A stretch of DNA of 64,000 nucleotides from Pseudonocardiaceae bacterium. Lineage in GTDB: Bacteria > Actinomycetota > Actinomycetes > Mycobacteriales > Pseudonocardiaceae. Under the pieces are notes generated by a model that was not told the DNA's origin, did not search any database, and saw only the letters and a list, made by a program, of their open reading frames with translations. Positions 26,332 through 35,943 of this stretch are shown piece after piece (position 1 is the first letter of the stretch; each line of letters opens with the position of its first letter). Made by a program: the position numbers and the translations under genes. The DNA lies in the NCBI GenBank assembly GCA_009379845.1, contig WHSZ01000026.1:1-64000 (forward strand), written 5' to 3'.

Positions 26332-26363
26332 GGCTGGGAGCCTAACCGCGCGCCGCCCCCGCG

Positions 26364-26381
26364 ATATGGATGCATATTGGG
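26364..26381 (-). repeat. 18-bp AT-rich repeat, copy A (inverted)
   Basis: On the minus strand this reads CCCAATATGCATCCATAT, identical to 28497-28514 on the plus strand. It lies just outside the DUF397 gene, so the two copies bracket the 26.4-28.3 kb locus in inverted orientation. Confidence 0.75.
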
Positions 26382-26399
26382 TTTATCACGGCGTTACTT

Positions 26400-26699
26400 T
26401 TAGGGTTCTGGGTGCATAACGCCTGCGAGGAAGTCCTGCCAGGCGGGTGCGGGGATGACGAGAGCAGCGTTGTCCGGGTGTTTGGAATCACGCACCGCCA
26501 CGGCTAGCCCAGCGAACGCCACCTCGACACAGTCGCCATTGTGGCCGTCGCCGGTGCTGTAACTGCTCTTCCGCCAGGAAGCGTCAACGAATGCCACCTC
26601 GACGCAGTCGCCGTTCTGGCCGCTGCTGGTGCTGTAACTGCTCTTGCGCCAGCCGGCAGTGGCCAAATCCACGGCGAGCATCCTGGTTTCGCCCCTCAC
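26400..26699 (-). CDS. Tandem DUF397-domain protein
   Basis: A 99-residue protein (93 from the ATG at 26681). The DUF397 core WRKSSYST-x2-G-x-NGDCVEVAF occurs twice in succession (about residues 17-37 and 42-62); only the second copy continues into the rest of the domain (AVRDSKHPDNAALVI). DUF397 proteins are the small partners of HTH-DUF5753 regulators (Scr1-like pairs) in actinomycetes. They have been discussed as toxin-antitoxin-like or developmental modules, though the mechanism is unsettled. The GTG at 26699 overlaps the stop of the regulator (GTGA). Confidence 0.9.
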   Translation of the reverse strand: MRGETRMLAVDLATAGWRKSSYSTSSGQNGDCVEVAFVDASWRKSSYSTGDGHNGDCVEVAFAGLAVAVRDSKHPDNAALVIPAPAWQDFLAGVMHPEP

Positions 26700-27535
26700 A
26701 GCTCTGTTGACAGTCGCTCGATCAGCGCGATCGAGTCCTGCTCGTCTAACGCCAGATCGGCGAGATACTCAAAAGCCAGCCTAGCAGCGCGAACCTTCGG
26801 CTCCTCCTCGATATGAAACGATGCAAATGCTTGCTCGACATAGGCGATGTCTGGCTCGTGAGGATCCGGAAAACTCAACACACTGAAGTTCCCGTCTCGT
26901 CCGTCGTGTCCACCGATCGACAGCGGGATAACTTGCACTTTGACAGTATGCAGCCGGGCACGTTCAACGATGTGCTGAAGTTGCGCACGCTGCTCAGCCC
27001 CCGTCAATACCGGTCGCCACAGCACCGACTCATCCATGATCGTATGGAACTGCAACAGCGGTTCCTCGATCAGTCGACGCTGCCGGCGTAGCCGGACGGC
27101 CACTTGGTTTTCCAGCGCCCTCGCCTTAGGTGGCTCGCGAGTTCCACTGGCACCGGCCCGGATATACGCCTCCGTCTGTAGAAGTCCAGGCATTTGGCCA
27201 AGTTGATAGCTCCGCACGACGGATGCTTCGGCTTCGAGAGCAACGAACCCGCGATCGTCGATGCCGTAGGCATGCCACCAACCGCGTTCCTCAGCCCGCT
27301 CGAACAGGGCGACGATGGGATCCCAATCGCCCACCGGTAGGCCGTAGACGTCGAGCATGGCGCGCAGCTCGTGGTAGCCGGGAAGCTGTCCCTGCTCCAG
27401 CCGGCTGATCTTCTTGTCCGAGAACCGCAGTCGCCTGCCCGCTTCCTCCTGGGTATACCCGACCTGCTCACGCAACCGCCGTAGCGTGCGCCCGAGCTGG
27501 CGCATCGGAAAATTCGTCGGTCTCGCCTGCCCCAC
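26696..27535 (-). CDS. Helix-turn-helix regulator with DUF5753 domain (Scr1-like)
   Basis: A 279-residue regulator. The N-terminal XRE helix-turn-helix is LRRLREQVGYTQEEAGRRLR with SDKKISRLEQGQLP (about residues 18-53). The DUF5753 domain follows with WWHAYGIDDRGFVALEAEA, the conserved LLQTEAYIRA and VLWRPVLTGAEQRAQL. It is translationally coupled to the tandem DUF397 gene. Actinomycete genomes carry many such pairs. Expected role: autoregulating DNA-binding partner of the DUF397 protein. Confidence 0.92.
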   Translation of the reverse strand: MGQARPTNFPMRQLGRTLRRLREQVGYTQEEAGRRLRFSDKKISRLEQGQLPGYHELRAMLDVYGLPVGDWDPIVALFERAEERGWWHAYGIDDRGFVALEAEASVVRSYQLGQMPGLLQTEAYIRAGASGTREPPKARALENQVAVRLRRQRRLIEEPLLQFHTIMDESVLWRPVLTGAEQRAQLQHIVERARLHTVKVQVIPLSIGGHDGRDGNFSVLSFPDPHEPDIAYVEQAFASFHIEEEPKVRAARLAFEYLADLALDEQDSIALIERLSTEL

Positions 27536-27558
27536 CAGACACCACCCCTCGAACCTGA

Positions 27559-27936
27559 GTGCTCACTGAGGGTAAGTCGAGAGTGGACGGATCGAGAATC
27601 TCGACACCGGATTCTCGGCGCGAACCTGCCGCCGTGCTGATCTGGGACTACGTGCACCACATCGAATACCGCCGCGAGCTGAGCAAGGGAAGGCGCATCC
27701 ACGAGTACACCGAATACGCCGACGACATGGGCTTCTGCCTGGAACACCGCGCCGAACGCAAGCAGGACTGGCTGGTCAAATACACCCGATACTGCACGGA
27801 AGACTTCCTCGGCCGCATGCGCGCCGCACCGGGCACCTGGGTCGTCAGCGTCTACCGCGCCTGCAACGGCGACGAGCGCACGCACCTGGTCACCATCCGG
27901 ATGCGCTGGCCTGGGTCGACAGACATCCGTCAATAG
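27559..27936 (+). CDS. Hypothetical protein, divergent from the DUF5753 regulator
   Basis: A 125-residue protein with no recognised domain. It is rich in aromatic and charged residues (LIWDYVHHIEYRRELSKGRR, DWLVKYTRYCTEDFLGRM) and looks like a soluble alpha/beta protein. GTG at 27559 starts only 23 bases from the regulator start on the other strand; a later in-frame GTG before LIWDYVHH (27632) is an alternative that removes a low-complexity leader. The shared intergenic region suggests it is controlled by the HTH-DUF5753 protein. Confidence 0.65.
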   Translation: MLTEGKSRVDGSRISTPDSRREPAAVLIWDYVHHIEYRRELSKGRRIHEYTEYADDMGFCLEHRAERKQDWLVKYTRYCTEDFLGRMRAAPGTWVVSVYRACNGDERTHLVTIRMRWPGSTDIRQ

Positions 27937-28089
27937 TCGCGGGACGCGCCGCGGCCCATCGTGATCGCCGTCGCCGCCGACGTCCGCGCCGCCTGAGTCG
28001 AGCGCGGCTCCTTAGTGGCGTTGAGACACGGTGCTCTTGGTTGCCTGGCGTGCGGTCTCCGGCATCGTAGGTGTCGTAGATTGACGTTT

Positions 28090-28296
28090 ATGAGCGCTGA
28101 GCGTGACGAGCTGATGCGGCTGGTCCAGGAGCTTCCGGACGACCAGGTTCCGCAAGCGCTCGCCGACGTGCGCAGGCGTCTTCGGCCAGTGTCTGAGCGC
28201 CCGTGGCCGCCGGAGTGGTTCGGCAGCGCTGAAGGTGACGGCACGGCGATTGGTGCGCGGAGCGAGGAACTACTTCACGATGGCTTCGGCCGGTAG
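28090..28296 (+). CDS. Small hypothetical protein (antitoxin-like)
   Basis: A 68-residue protein (MSAERDELMRLVQELPDDQV) with an N-terminal amphipathic helix, a Pro-Trp patch (RPWPPEWFG) and the ending ARSEELLHDGFGR. Similar short proteins are widespread in actinomycetes, and the N-terminal pattern resembles small antitoxins, but no toxin gene follows. The ATG at 28090 is chosen over the upstream frame, which contains no conserved residues. Confidence 0.6.
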   Translation: MSAERDELMRLVQELPDDQVPQALADVRRRLRPVSERPWPPEWFGSAEGDGTAIGARSEELLHDGFGR

Positions 28297-28402
28297 CTGT
28301 GATCGTTTGCGATACAGGTCCACTGGTCTCTGCTGCTTTCTCCAAAGACCCTGACTAGCGGCGACCCCGGGACAAAAACCGAACGCATCAGCGACCAGGT
28401 CA

Positions 28403-28426
28403 CCGCAATATGCATCCCTATTGCGG
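28403..28426. repeat. AT-rich palindrome CCGCAATA/TATTGCGG
   Basis: CCGCAATA (28403-28410) and TATTGCGG (28419-28426) are perfect 8-bp arms around TGCATCCC. The sequence is a one-base variant of the repeat at 28497-28514 extended by TTGCGGTCCA. It lies in the gene-free stretch 28297-28544, where no ORF was supported. Confidence 0.7.
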
Positions 28427-28496
28427 TCCATGCTTCCAGCCGGCTGACTGGTCGAGGTTCGAGCTGCGACGCCCGAGCGCTCGTAACAGAGCGAAT

Positions 28497-28514
28497 CCCA
28501 ATATGCATCCATAT
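28497..28514 (+). repeat. 18-bp AT-rich repeat, copy B
   Basis: CCCAATATGCATCCATAT, identical in inverse orientation to 26364-26381. It contains CAATAT-GCATCC-ATATTG, a 6-bp inverted repeat (28499-28516), followed by GCGGTCCA as in the palindrome at 28403-28430. It is 31 bases past the rel stop, so a terminator role is also possible. Confidence 0.75.
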
Positions 28515-28544
28515 TGCGGTCCAGGAGCACGCGCGTGTGTCCGC

Positions 28545-30905
28545 TCAGGAGGCGGAGGTGACGCGGTAGACGTCGTACACGCCTTCGACACCGCGGACGG
28601 CCTTCAGCACGTGCCCGAGATGCTTCGGATCGCCCATCTCGAAGGAGAACCGGCTCACCGCGACCCGGTCCCGCGAAGTCGTCACCGAGGCGGACAGGAT
28701 GTTCACCTTCTCGTCCGCCAGCACTTTCGTCACGTCGGAAAGCAGCCGGTGCCGGTCGAGCGCCTCCACCTGGATCGCCACCAGGAACACCGAGGAAACC
28801 GACGGTGCCCATTCCACCTCGACCAGCCGCTCGGGCTGGCCACGCAGCTCCACCGCGTTCGGGCAATCCGTACGGTGCACGCTCACCCCGCCACCGCGGG
28901 TCACGAAGCCGAGGATGTCGTCACCGGGCACCGGCGTGCAGCAGCGCGCGAGCTTCGTCCACACATCAGTGGCGTCCTTTACTACCACGCCGACATCGCC
29001 GGTCGCCCGCCGCCGGGTGACCGTGGACGGCGTGGAGCGTTCCGCGAGCTCGTCCTCCGCGTGCTCCACCCCGCCGAGCTGGGCCACCAGCCGCTGCACA
29101 ACGTGCCGTGCCGAGGCATGCCCCTCGCCGATCGCCGCGTACAGCGCACCCACGTCCGGGTAGCGCAGCTCGCGGGCAAGCGCACCCATCGAGTCAACCG
29201 AGACCAGCCGCTGCATCGGCAGCCCGACCCGGCGAACCTCCTTGGTGATCGCCTCCTTGCCGAGCTCGATCGCCTCTTCGCGGCGCTCCTTCGCGAACCA
29301 CTGGCGGATCTTGGTACGCGCCCGCGGCGAGGCCACGAAGCCCAGCCAGTCCCGGCTCGGCCCGGCCGCCTCAGCCTTGGACGTGAAGATCTCGATGACT
29401 TCGCCGTTCTCCAGCTTGCGCTCCAGCGCCACCAGCCGGCCGTTCACCCGCGCACCGATGCACCGGTGCCCCACCTCGGTGTGCACCGCGTACGCGAAGT
29501 CCACCGGGGTCGACCCGGCCGGCAGCGTGACGACGTCTCCCTTGGGGGTGAACACGAAGATCTCGCGGGTGGCGAGGTCGTAGCGCAACGACTCGAGGAA
29601 CTCGCCGGGGTCGGCGGCCTCCCGCTGCCAGTCGAGAAGCTGGCGCATCCACGCCATCTCGTCGACCTCCACGGAACCGCCGTTGTGGCTGCCGCTCGTC
29701 TCCTTGTAGCGCCAGTGCGAGGCGATGCCGTACTCCGCGGTGCGGTGCATCTCGTGGGTACGGATCTGCACCTCGAGCGGCTTGCCGTCCGGCCCGATCA
29801 CCGTGGTGTGCAACGACTGGTAAACGCCGAACCGCGGCTGCGCGACGTAGTCCTTGAACCGACCCGGCATCGGCTGCCACAGCGCGTGCACGACACCCAT
29901 CACCGCGTAGCAGTCCCGCACATCCTCAACCAGGATGCGGACGCCGACCAGGTCGTGGATGTCGTCGAAGTCCCGGCCGCGCACGATCATCTTCTGGTGG
30001 ATCGAGTAGTAGTGCTTCGGCCTGCCCTCGACCTGTGCGGTGAGCCTGGACGCGGTCAGATGCTGGGACAGCTCGTCGATCACCGACCGGAGATAGGTGT
30101 CCCTGGACGGCGCGCGGTTCGCGACCAGCCGGACGATCTCGTCGTACTTCTTCGGTTGCAGGATCGCGAACGCGAGATCCTCCAGCTCCCACTTGACCGT
30201 GGCCATGCCCAGCCGGTGCGCCAGCGGGGAGAGCACCTCCAGGGTTTCCCGCGCCTTGCGCACCTGCTTTTCCGGCGGCAGGAACCGCATGGTGCGCGTG
30301 TTGTGCAGCCGGTCAGCGAGCTTGATCACCAGCACCCGGGGATCGCGGGCCATCGCGATCACCATCTTGCGGATGGTCTCCGCCTCGGCGGCGTTGCCCA
30401 GCTGGACCTTGTCCAGTTTGGTCACGCCGTCGACGAGGTGCGCGACCTCCTCGCCGAAGTCCCCACGCAGCTTCTCAAGCGAGTACGCGGTGTCTTCCAC
30501 GGTGTCGTGCAGCAACGCGGCGACCAGCGTCGTGGTGTCCATGCCGAGCTCGGCCAGGATCGTCGCCACCGCGAGCGGATGCGTGATGTACGGGTCGCCG
30601 GATTTCCGCCGCTGATCCCGGTGCATCTCCTCGGCGATGTCGTAGGACCGCTGCAGGAGACCCAGATCCGCCTTCGGGTGCAGTTCACGGTGCACCGCGG
30701 CGAGCGGTTCGAGCACCTGTTTGACCGGCGCGGGCCGCTGCGCCGTGATCCGCCGGGCCAGCCGCGCCCGCACCCGCCTGGTGGCGGACGGCGGCTGCCG
30801 GTCGGCCTTGGTACCCGTACCGGTACCGGACGACGCGCCCTGATCAGGCTCGGTCTCCGGGACACCGCTGGTCGCGGAGACGGCTGCGTCGATCTCTTGG
30901 GTCAC
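28545..30905 (-). CDS. rel: Bifunctional (p)ppGpp synthetase/hydrolase Rel
   Basis: A 786-residue stringent-response enzyme that makes and degrades (p)ppGpp. The HD hydrolase domain has [22 protein letters not shown] and [11 protein letters not shown]. The synthetase domain has [18 protein letters not shown] (the RxFDD form found in bifunctional Rel proteins) and [18 protein letters not shown] domain ([20 protein letters not shown]) and a C-terminal ACT domain follow. The N-terminal 45 residues are Pro/Gly-rich and unconserved. The start is GTG at 30905. It lies 77 bases downstream of secF; the apt gene usually found between them in actinobacteria is not present. Confidence 0.97.
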   Translation of the reverse strand: MTQEIDAAVSATSGVPETEPDQGASSGTGTGTKADRQPPSATRRVRARLARRITAQRPAPVKQVLEPLAAVHRELHPKADLGLLQRSYDIAEEMHRDQRRKSGDPYITHPLAVATILAELGMDTTTLVAALLHDTVEDTAYSLEKLRGDFGEEVAHLVDGVTKLDKVQLGNAAEAETIRKMVIAMARDPRVLVIKLADRLHNTRTMRFLPPEKQVRKARETLEVLSPLAHRLGMATVKWELEDLAFAILQPKKYDEIVRLVANRAPSRDTYLRSVIDELSQHLTASRLTAQVEGRPKHYYSIHQKMIVRGRDFDDIHDLVGVRILVEDVRDCYAVMGVVHALWQPMPGRFKDYVAQPRFGVYQSLHTTVIGPDGKPLEVQIRTHEMHRTAEYGIASHWRYKETSGSHNGGSVEVDEMAWMRQLLDWQREAADPGEFLESLRYDLATREIFVFTPKGDVVTLPAGSTPVDFAYAVHTEVGHRCIGARVNGRLVALERKLENGEVIEIFTSKAEAAGPSRDWLGFVASPRARTKIRQWFAKERREEAIELGKEAITKEVRRVGLPMQRLVSVDSMGALARELRYPDVGALYAAIGEGHASARHVVQRLVAQLGGVEHAEDELAERSTPSTVTRRRATGDVGVVVKDATDVWTKLARCCTPVPGDDILGFVTRGGGVSVHRTDCPNAVELRGQPERLVEVEWAPSVSSVFLVAIQVEALDRHRLLSDVTKVLADEKVNILSASVTTSRDRVAVSRFSFEMGDPKHLGHVLKAVRGVEGVYDVYRVTSAS

Positions 30906-30982
30906 TCACGCTCCCGCCTGTTCTCCGTGCTCGGTCTATCGAGAATAACTCGGCACGTCGACCGCGGGCTCGCTTGGTGGGA

Positions 30983-32323
30983 TCAGCGGCGTTTTTTCCC
31001 GGTCGGGCGGGACGACTTACCGGTCGGTCGACCGGACTTGCTCGACCTCGACGATTTCTGCCTACCACTCGGCGACCGGGTGGGCTGTGCCCGCGCGGGC
31101 ACGCTCGCCGCCGCAACGGATGCCTTCTCCTTGCGCAGGTCGTCCTCGAGCGTCGCGTCGTCGGTGGCTTCCACCGCGGCATCCTGCTCGTCCTGGCTGG
31201 CCCCCGCGGTGGCCTTGCGCGCCAGGTTCGCCCGCCGGGCGCGCACCCGCTCGGCCTGGCGCTGGTAAGGCTCGCCGCGCATCTTCAGGTCGACAAGCAG
31301 CGGGGTGGCCAGCAACACCGAGGACACCGTCCCGGCGAGCATCCCGGTCATCTGCACGAGGGCCAGATCGTTCAACGTGCCGACGCCCAGCATCCCCACG
31401 CCGATCACCAGCAACGCGACCACCGGCAGCAGCGCGATGATGCTCGTGTTGATCGACCGGGCCAGGGTCTGGTTGACCGCCAGGTTCGCGGCCTCCGGAT
31501 AGGTACGTCTGGTCAGGCCGAGCAGGCCGCGGGTGTTCTCCCTGACTTTGTCGAACACCACCACCGTGTCGTAGAGCGAGTACCCGAGGATCGTCAGCAG
31601 ACCGATCACCGACGCCGGCGTGACCTCGAGCCCCACGATGGAATACACACCCGCGGTCAGCAGCACGTCGTGCAGCAGCGCGGCCAGTGCCGCGACCGCC
31701 ATCCACTTCTCGAAATAGAGCGCCAGGAAGACGGTAACCAGCACGAGGAACACGCCGAGCGCGATCAACGCCTGGCGGGAGATCTCGCCACCCCACGATG
31801 CGCTCACCGCGGTGTCACTGATCGCCTGCTGGCTTGGCTGGCCGTTCTCACCTACCGGTCGCAACTGCTCGAACAGCGCCGCCTTGACGTTGTTGACCTC
31901 TTCGGTGCTCAGCGATTCGGAGCGGATCTGCACGGTGGCGGTGTTGCCGGTGCCCACCGTCTGCACCTCGGCAGGCCCCTTGCCGATCGCGTCGCTGAAC
32001 ACCTCCCGTGCCCGTTCCTCGGAGATCTGCTGCCCCTGCTGGGTGCTGGCGGGCAGCTGGATCTGGGTACCGCCGGTGAAGTCGATGCCAAGGTTGAATC
32101 CCTTGAACGCCAGCGACGCGATGCAGGTCAGCATCAGCACCGCGAACATCAGGTACCAGCGCTTGCGCTTCCCGATGATGTCGAACGCGCCGGTGCCTAC
32201 GTAGAGCCGGTGGAAGATGCTGTCCCGCTTCTTGGCGTCGCCGGCGCCTTCCTGCTCGACGGCGCTCGCCGCACCGTCGTCCGAGGCGCTCGGGTTCGAG
32301 CGCGAGTGGTCTTCGCTCGACAC
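30983..32323 (-). CDS. secF: Protein translocase subunit SecF
   Basis: A 446-residue membrane protein that, with SecD, uses the proton-motive force to complete Sec-dependent export. The first helix follows IIGKRKRWYLMFAVLML; the SecF signature GFNLGIDFTGGTQIQL precedes the periplasmic domain; five further helices include VLLTAGVYSIVGLEVTPASV and the gating segment YDTVVVFDKVREN. The C-terminus is extended by about 80 residues, ending in a basic Ser/Arg/Lys tail (SGRQKSSRSSKSGRPTGK). The start follows the secD stop by one base. Confidence 0.97.
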   Translation of the reverse strand: MSSEDHSRSNPSASDDGAASAVEQEGAGDAKKRDSIFHRLYVGTGAFDIIGKRKRWYLMFAVLMLTCIASLAFKGFNLGIDFTGGTQIQLPASTQQGQQISEERAREVFSDAIGKGPAEVQTVGTGNTATVQIRSESLSTEEVNNVKAALFEQLRPVGENGQPSQQAISDTAVSASWGGEISRQALIALGVFLVLVTVFLALYFEKWMAVAALAALLHDVLLTAGVYSIVGLEVTPASVIGLLTILGYSLYDTVVVFDKVRENTRGLLGLTRRTYPEAANLAVNQTLARSINTSIIALLPVVALLVIGVGMLGVGTLNDLALVQMTGMLAGTVSSVLLATPLLVDLKMRGEPYQRQAERVRARRANLARKATAGASQDEQDAAVEATDDATLEDDLRKEKASVAAASVPARAQPTRSPSGRQKSSRSSKSGRPTGKSSRPTGKKRR

Positions 32324-32324
32324 C

Positions 32325-34043
32325 TCATGCCTCCTTCACGGTCGGACCGGAACGCAGCCGCTTGGCGGCTTGCCGTTCGGCAGCCAGTCGTTGCACCCCA
32401 CCGAGACCGGAAAACCGCGGGCTGGACAGGGTTTTCGATTTGGCGGCCAGAGACACCAGCGGATGGGTCACCAGGAACACCACGATCAGATCCAACACGG
32501 TGGACAGGCCGAGGGTGAACGCGAAGCCGCGCACCTCCCCGACAGCCAGGATGTACAGCACCGCCGCGCCAAGGAACAACACGGCGTCCGCGGACAGGAT
32601 CGTGCGTCTGGCGCGCAACCAGCCGCGCGGCACGGCCGACCGGAACGTCCTGCCCTCCCGGACCTCGTCCTTGAGTCTCTCGAAGAACACTACAAACGAG
32701 TCCGCGGTGACACCGATCGCGATGATCAACCCGGCAACCCCTGCGAGGTCGAGGGAGTACCCGATCCATCTGCCGAGAAGCACCAGCACGCCGTACACGA
32801 TGGTGAACGACAGCCCGAGCGACAGGATCGTCAGCATGCCGAGCATCCGGTAGTAGAACAGGCAGTACAGGAACACCAGGGCCAGACCGATCCCGCCGGC
32901 GATCAACCCGGCCTGCAGCGAAGCAAGGCCCAGCGTCGCGGACACCGTGGCGGCGTCCGACGATTCGAAGGCGAGCGGCAGCGAGCCGTACTTCAGGACG
33001 TTCGCCAGGTCCTGCGCCTGCTGCTGGTTGAAGTCCCCGCTGATCTGGGTGTTCCCGCCGGGGATCGCCTGATTGATCGACGGCGCCGACACGACCTGGG
33101 TGTCCAGCACGAACGCGGCCTGCTTGCCGACGTTCTTCGCGGTGTACTTGGCCCAGGTGTCCGCGCCCTGGCTCTTGAAGTCCAGGTTGACCACGAAGCC
33201 GGGGCTGCCGTCCTGCGGCGCGGTCGCGTTGGCGTCCGAGATCTGCTGGCCGTCGATGAACACCGGCCCGAGGACGTACTTCGCCTTACCGTCCCGCGAG
33301 CAAGTGACCAGCGGCTTCTTCGGATCGTCGTTGCCCATCAGCGGGTCGGCGTTGCGCTTCGAGCAGTCCAGCTGGGTCAGCGCCTGCATCTGGACCTGCT
33401 GGTTCTCACTCTGCCGCAGCTGGCGTTCCTTGCGGATCTGCTCGGCGTTGCGCTGGTTCGCGTTCGCCGGCGCACCCGCCTGGTCGTCGCCCGGCGGGCT
33501 CGGGTCGTCCGACGGCTGTCGCGCCTGCTCGGTGGCACTTTGCGGGGTGGTGCTGCCCGAATCCGGCCCTGGCGCGACCGCACCCTGCGGCGTACCGCCC
33601 TGCCCCGGCTGCTGACCCGTCTGACCTGGCAACTGACCTGGCTGCTGGCCGGGCTGGGCGGCGGCGGGTTGTTCGGTGATGACCGACCGCATCCCGAGCT
33701 TCGCGGTCTGGCCGAGCATCTTCGCCTGATCGCCCTCTTTGCCAGGGACCGTGATCCGGATGTTGTTGCCGTCCAGCACGACTTCCGCGCCGGAGACGCC
33801 GAGCCCGTTGACCCGCGTTTCGATGATCTCGCGTGCCTGGTCGAGCTGCTCCTTGGACGGCTCCTTGCCGTCCACGGTCTGCGCGGTCAACGTGACACGG
33901 GTACCGCCCTGCAGGTCGATACCCAGCTTCGGCGTCGGCTGACCGTTGCCGGTGAAGAACACCAACGCGTACAGCGCGACGATGATGAACACGAAGAACG
34001 CGAGATAGCGTCCTGGGCGAATATGCCCGGCCGAAGATGCCAC
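32325..34043 (-). CDS. secD: Protein translocase subunit SecD
   Basis: A 572-residue membrane protein, partner of SecF. LGIDLQGGTRVTL follows the first helix; the C-terminal half has the five-helix RND-like bundle with VIAIGVTADSFVVFFERLKD. Between them is a low-complexity Pro/Gln/Gly-rich insertion of roughly 90 residues (about 150-235; PGQQPGQLPGQTGQQPGQ). Mycobacterial SecD proteins have comparable inserts. A GAGGAGAAGG ribosome site precedes the ATG. The 186-base gap to yajC holds no gene. Confidence 0.97.
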   Translation of the reverse strand: MASSAGHIRPGRYLAFFVFIIVALYALVFFTGNGQPTPKLGIDLQGGTRVTLTAQTVDGKEPSKEQLDQAREIIETRVNGLGVSGAEVVLDGNNIRITVPGKEGDQAKMLGQTAKLGMRSVITEQPAAAQPGQQPGQLPGQTGQQPGQGGTPQGAVAPGPDSGSTTPQSATEQARQPSDDPSPPGDDQAGAPANANQRNAEQIRKERQLRQSENQQVQMQALTQLDCSKRNADPLMGNDDPKKPLVTCSRDGKAKYVLGPVFIDGQQISDANATAPQDGSPGFVVNLDFKSQGADTWAKYTAKNVGKQAAFVLDTQVVSAPSINQAIPGGNTQISGDFNQQQAQDLANVLKYGSLPLAFESSDAATVSATLGLASLQAGLIAGGIGLALVFLYCLFYYRMLGMLTILSLGLSFTIVYGVLVLLGRWIGYSLDLAGVAGLIIAIGVTADSFVVFFERLKDEVREGRTFRSAVPRGWLRARRTILSADAVLFLGAAVLYILAVGEVRGFAFTLGLSTVLDLIVVFLVTHPLVSLAAKSKTLSSPRFSGLGGVQRLAAERQAAKRLRSGPTVKEA

Positions 34044-34229
34044 CTTCTCCTCGTTCTACTCGAGCTGCAGTACCGGTATACGCGCCTGCCCGCAGTGCCG
34101 CGAGGCAGCGCGACCTGCCTCGACCCACCAGACGACACAGCGCCCGCACCCCTCTGACCTCGGGGCGCGGGCGCAGCGTACCTCGTGGCAGGTGAACGGA
34201 GCGTTATCGGCTCCGCGGTTTCCGCTATG

Positions 34230-34655
34230 TCAGCTTTTCGGCTTGTTGTGCTCCAACGGCGGGGCGATTTCGGCCTCGGTGGGCTTGCCGTCCGATTCGC
34301 CCGTGCTGTCCCCAGCCGAGTCGCTGGACTCCACCGTGTCGTCGGTCTCGTCCACCTCGTCGTCGCTTTCGGTGTCTTCGTCCTCATCGAACTGAGTCGG
34401 TGCGACCTTCTCCCGCACCGCTTGGCGAAGCCAGGTCGTTTCCAGGCCATCCGCGATCTCAAGCTGGATCGAGGTGTCGTCCGAGACGTCCAGCACCGTG
34501 GCGTACAGGCCGGAAGTGGTCATCACCCGGTCGCCGACACTCAACGAGTTCTGCAGTTGCTGCTGTTGCTGCACCGCCCTCTTCTGCTTGCGGGCGCCGA
34601 GGAACAGGGGAACTGCCAGCACGAGAAGCAACAGGGGCAGGAAAAACTGTTCCAT
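34230..34655 (-). CDS. yajC: Preprotein translocase subunit YajC
   Basis: A 141-residue protein with one N-terminal helix (FFLPLLLLVLAVPLFLGARK) and the YajC core NSLSVGDRVMTTSGLYATV (about residues 36-54). The C-terminal 50 residues form a strongly acidic Asp/Glu/Ser tail, a common actinobacterial addition. GGAGA precedes the ATG at 34655; the longer frame upstream is non-coding in character. It associates with SecDF, and its position directly upstream of secD agrees. Confidence 0.95.
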   Translation of the reverse strand: MEQFFLPLLLLVLAVPLFLGARKQKRAVQQQQQLQNSLSVGDRVMTTSGLYATVLDVSDDTSIQLEIADGLETTWLRQAVREKVAPTQFDEDEDTESDDEVDETDDTVESSDSAGDSTGESDGKPTEAEIAPPLEHNKPKS

Positions 34656-34776
34656 GATTCTCCGTTCAACGGACCACGCTCCGCACCGAGGAGGCGGATG
34701 TGGAAACGTCCGGTTGTTCTTAGTTCCAGTTCTGGTCTGACCGAGTGTGCCAGGTGGGTCACCGCGAGCCTCGGCC

Positions 34777-34812
34777 GGTGTGCCGGCCTCCCAGTGCAGC
34801 ACTCGGCACACC
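34777..34812 (-). terminator. Hairpin downstream of ruvB
   Basis: GGTGTGCCG (34777-34785) and CGGCACACC (34804-34812) are perfect 9-bp arms around an 18-base loop, 42 bases past the ruvB stop. It is suited to end the ruvCAB transcript before yajC. No U-tract is present. Confidence 0.5.
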
Positions 34813-34854
34813 TCGAGCCTGACACTGAGACATACACCATATGCCCTGCGCAGA

Positions 34855-35934
34855 CTAGTCGTCGAACAGCGTCGGCGCCGCCTCCCCTGGCGTGCCGGCC
34901 GGTGGGGCAAGGCCCAGGTGTGCCCATGCGGAGGCGGTGGCCACCCGGCCACGCGGTGTACGGGCCAGCATCCCGGCTCGCACCAGATACGGCTCGCACA
35001 CCTCCTCCACGGTACTTGTCTCCTCCCCCACGGCGACCGCGAGCGTGGACACGCCGACCGGGCCGCCACCGAACGAGCGCACCAGCGCGGTGAGCACCGC
35101 GCGATCCAGCCGGTCGAGGCCGAGCTCGTCCACGTCGTACACCCGCAGCGCGGCGCGGGCCACGTCCCTCGTCACGGTGCCGTCCGCGCGCACCTCGGCG
35201 TAGTCCCGCACCCGGCGCAGTAGCCGGTTCGCGATCCTCGGGGTGCCCCGTGAGCGGCCGGCGATTTCCGCGCCGCCGTCCGGGTGCAGCTCGATGCCGA
35301 GGATCACGGCCGACCGGCGCAGCACGTGCTCGAGCTCCTCCGGCGCGTAGAACTCCATCTGTCCGGTGAACCCGAAGCGGTCCCGCAGCGGGCCGGTCAG
35401 CGCTCCGGACCGCGTGGTGGCGCCGACCAGCGTGAACGGCGCGATGTCCAGCGGGATGCTGGTGGCTCCCGGCCCCTTGCCGACCACCACGTCCACCCGG
35501 AAATCCTCCATCGCCAGGTACAGCATTTCCTCAGCCGGCCGGGCGATGCGGTGGATCTCGTCGATGAACAGCACGTCGCCCTCGGTCAGGTTGGACAGCA
35601 TCGCGGCGAGATCGCCGGCGCGTTCCAGCGCCGGCCCCGAGGTGATCCGGATGGCGCTGTTCAGCTCGGCTGCGACGATCATCGCGAGGCTGGTCTTGCC
35701 GAGGCCGGGCGGGCCGGACAGCAGCACGTGGTCCGGTGGTGTGCCTCGGCGGCGCGCGCTTTCCAGCACCAGCTGCAGCTGCTCGCGGACCCGGGGCTGG
35801 CCGACGAACTCCTCGAGTTGGCGCGGCCGCAGGGTGGATTCCACCTCGCGGTCGGCTGGCTCGGCGTGCGCCGAGAGCGGGGCTTCCTCCGACAGCGGGG
35901 CTTCCTCGGCGTCGACTACCGGTTCGTCCTGCAC
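34855..35934 (-). CDS. ruvB: Holliday junction branch-migration ATPase RuvB
   Basis: A 359-residue AAA+ motor. [20 protein letters not shown] leads to Walker [13 protein letters not shown], Walker [12 protein letters not shown], sensor 1 [20 protein letters not shown] and the C-terminal winged helix ([18 protein letters not shown]). The N-terminus has a 25-residue acidic extension with a duplicated EEAPLS. It is the last gene of ruvC-ruvA-ruvB, 9 bases after ruvA, and drives branch migration of four-way junctions. Confidence 0.98.
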   Translation of the reverse strand: MQDEPVVDAEEAPLSEEAPLSAHAEPADREVESTLRPRQLEEFVGQPRVREQLQLVLESARRRGTPPDHVLLSGPPGLGKTSLAMIVAAELNSAIRITSGPALERAGDLAAMLSNLTEGDVLFIDEIHRIARPAEEMLYLAMEDFRVDVVVGKGPGATSIPLDIAPFTLVGATTRSGALTGPLRDRFGFTGQMEFYAPEELEHVLRRSAVILGIELHPDGGAEIAGRSRGTPRIANRLLRRVRDYAEVRADGTVTRDVARAALRVYDVDELGLDRLDRAVLTALVRSFGGGPVGVSTLAVAVGEETSTVEEVCEPYLVRAGMLARTPRGRVATASAWAHLGLAPPAGTPGEAAPTLFDD

Positions 35935-35943
35935 GTTCCATCC

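Noticed and set aside
28410..31268. 952-codon plus-strand frame over rel
   Set aside because: Antisense shadow of rel and the secF end, with no recognisable domain.
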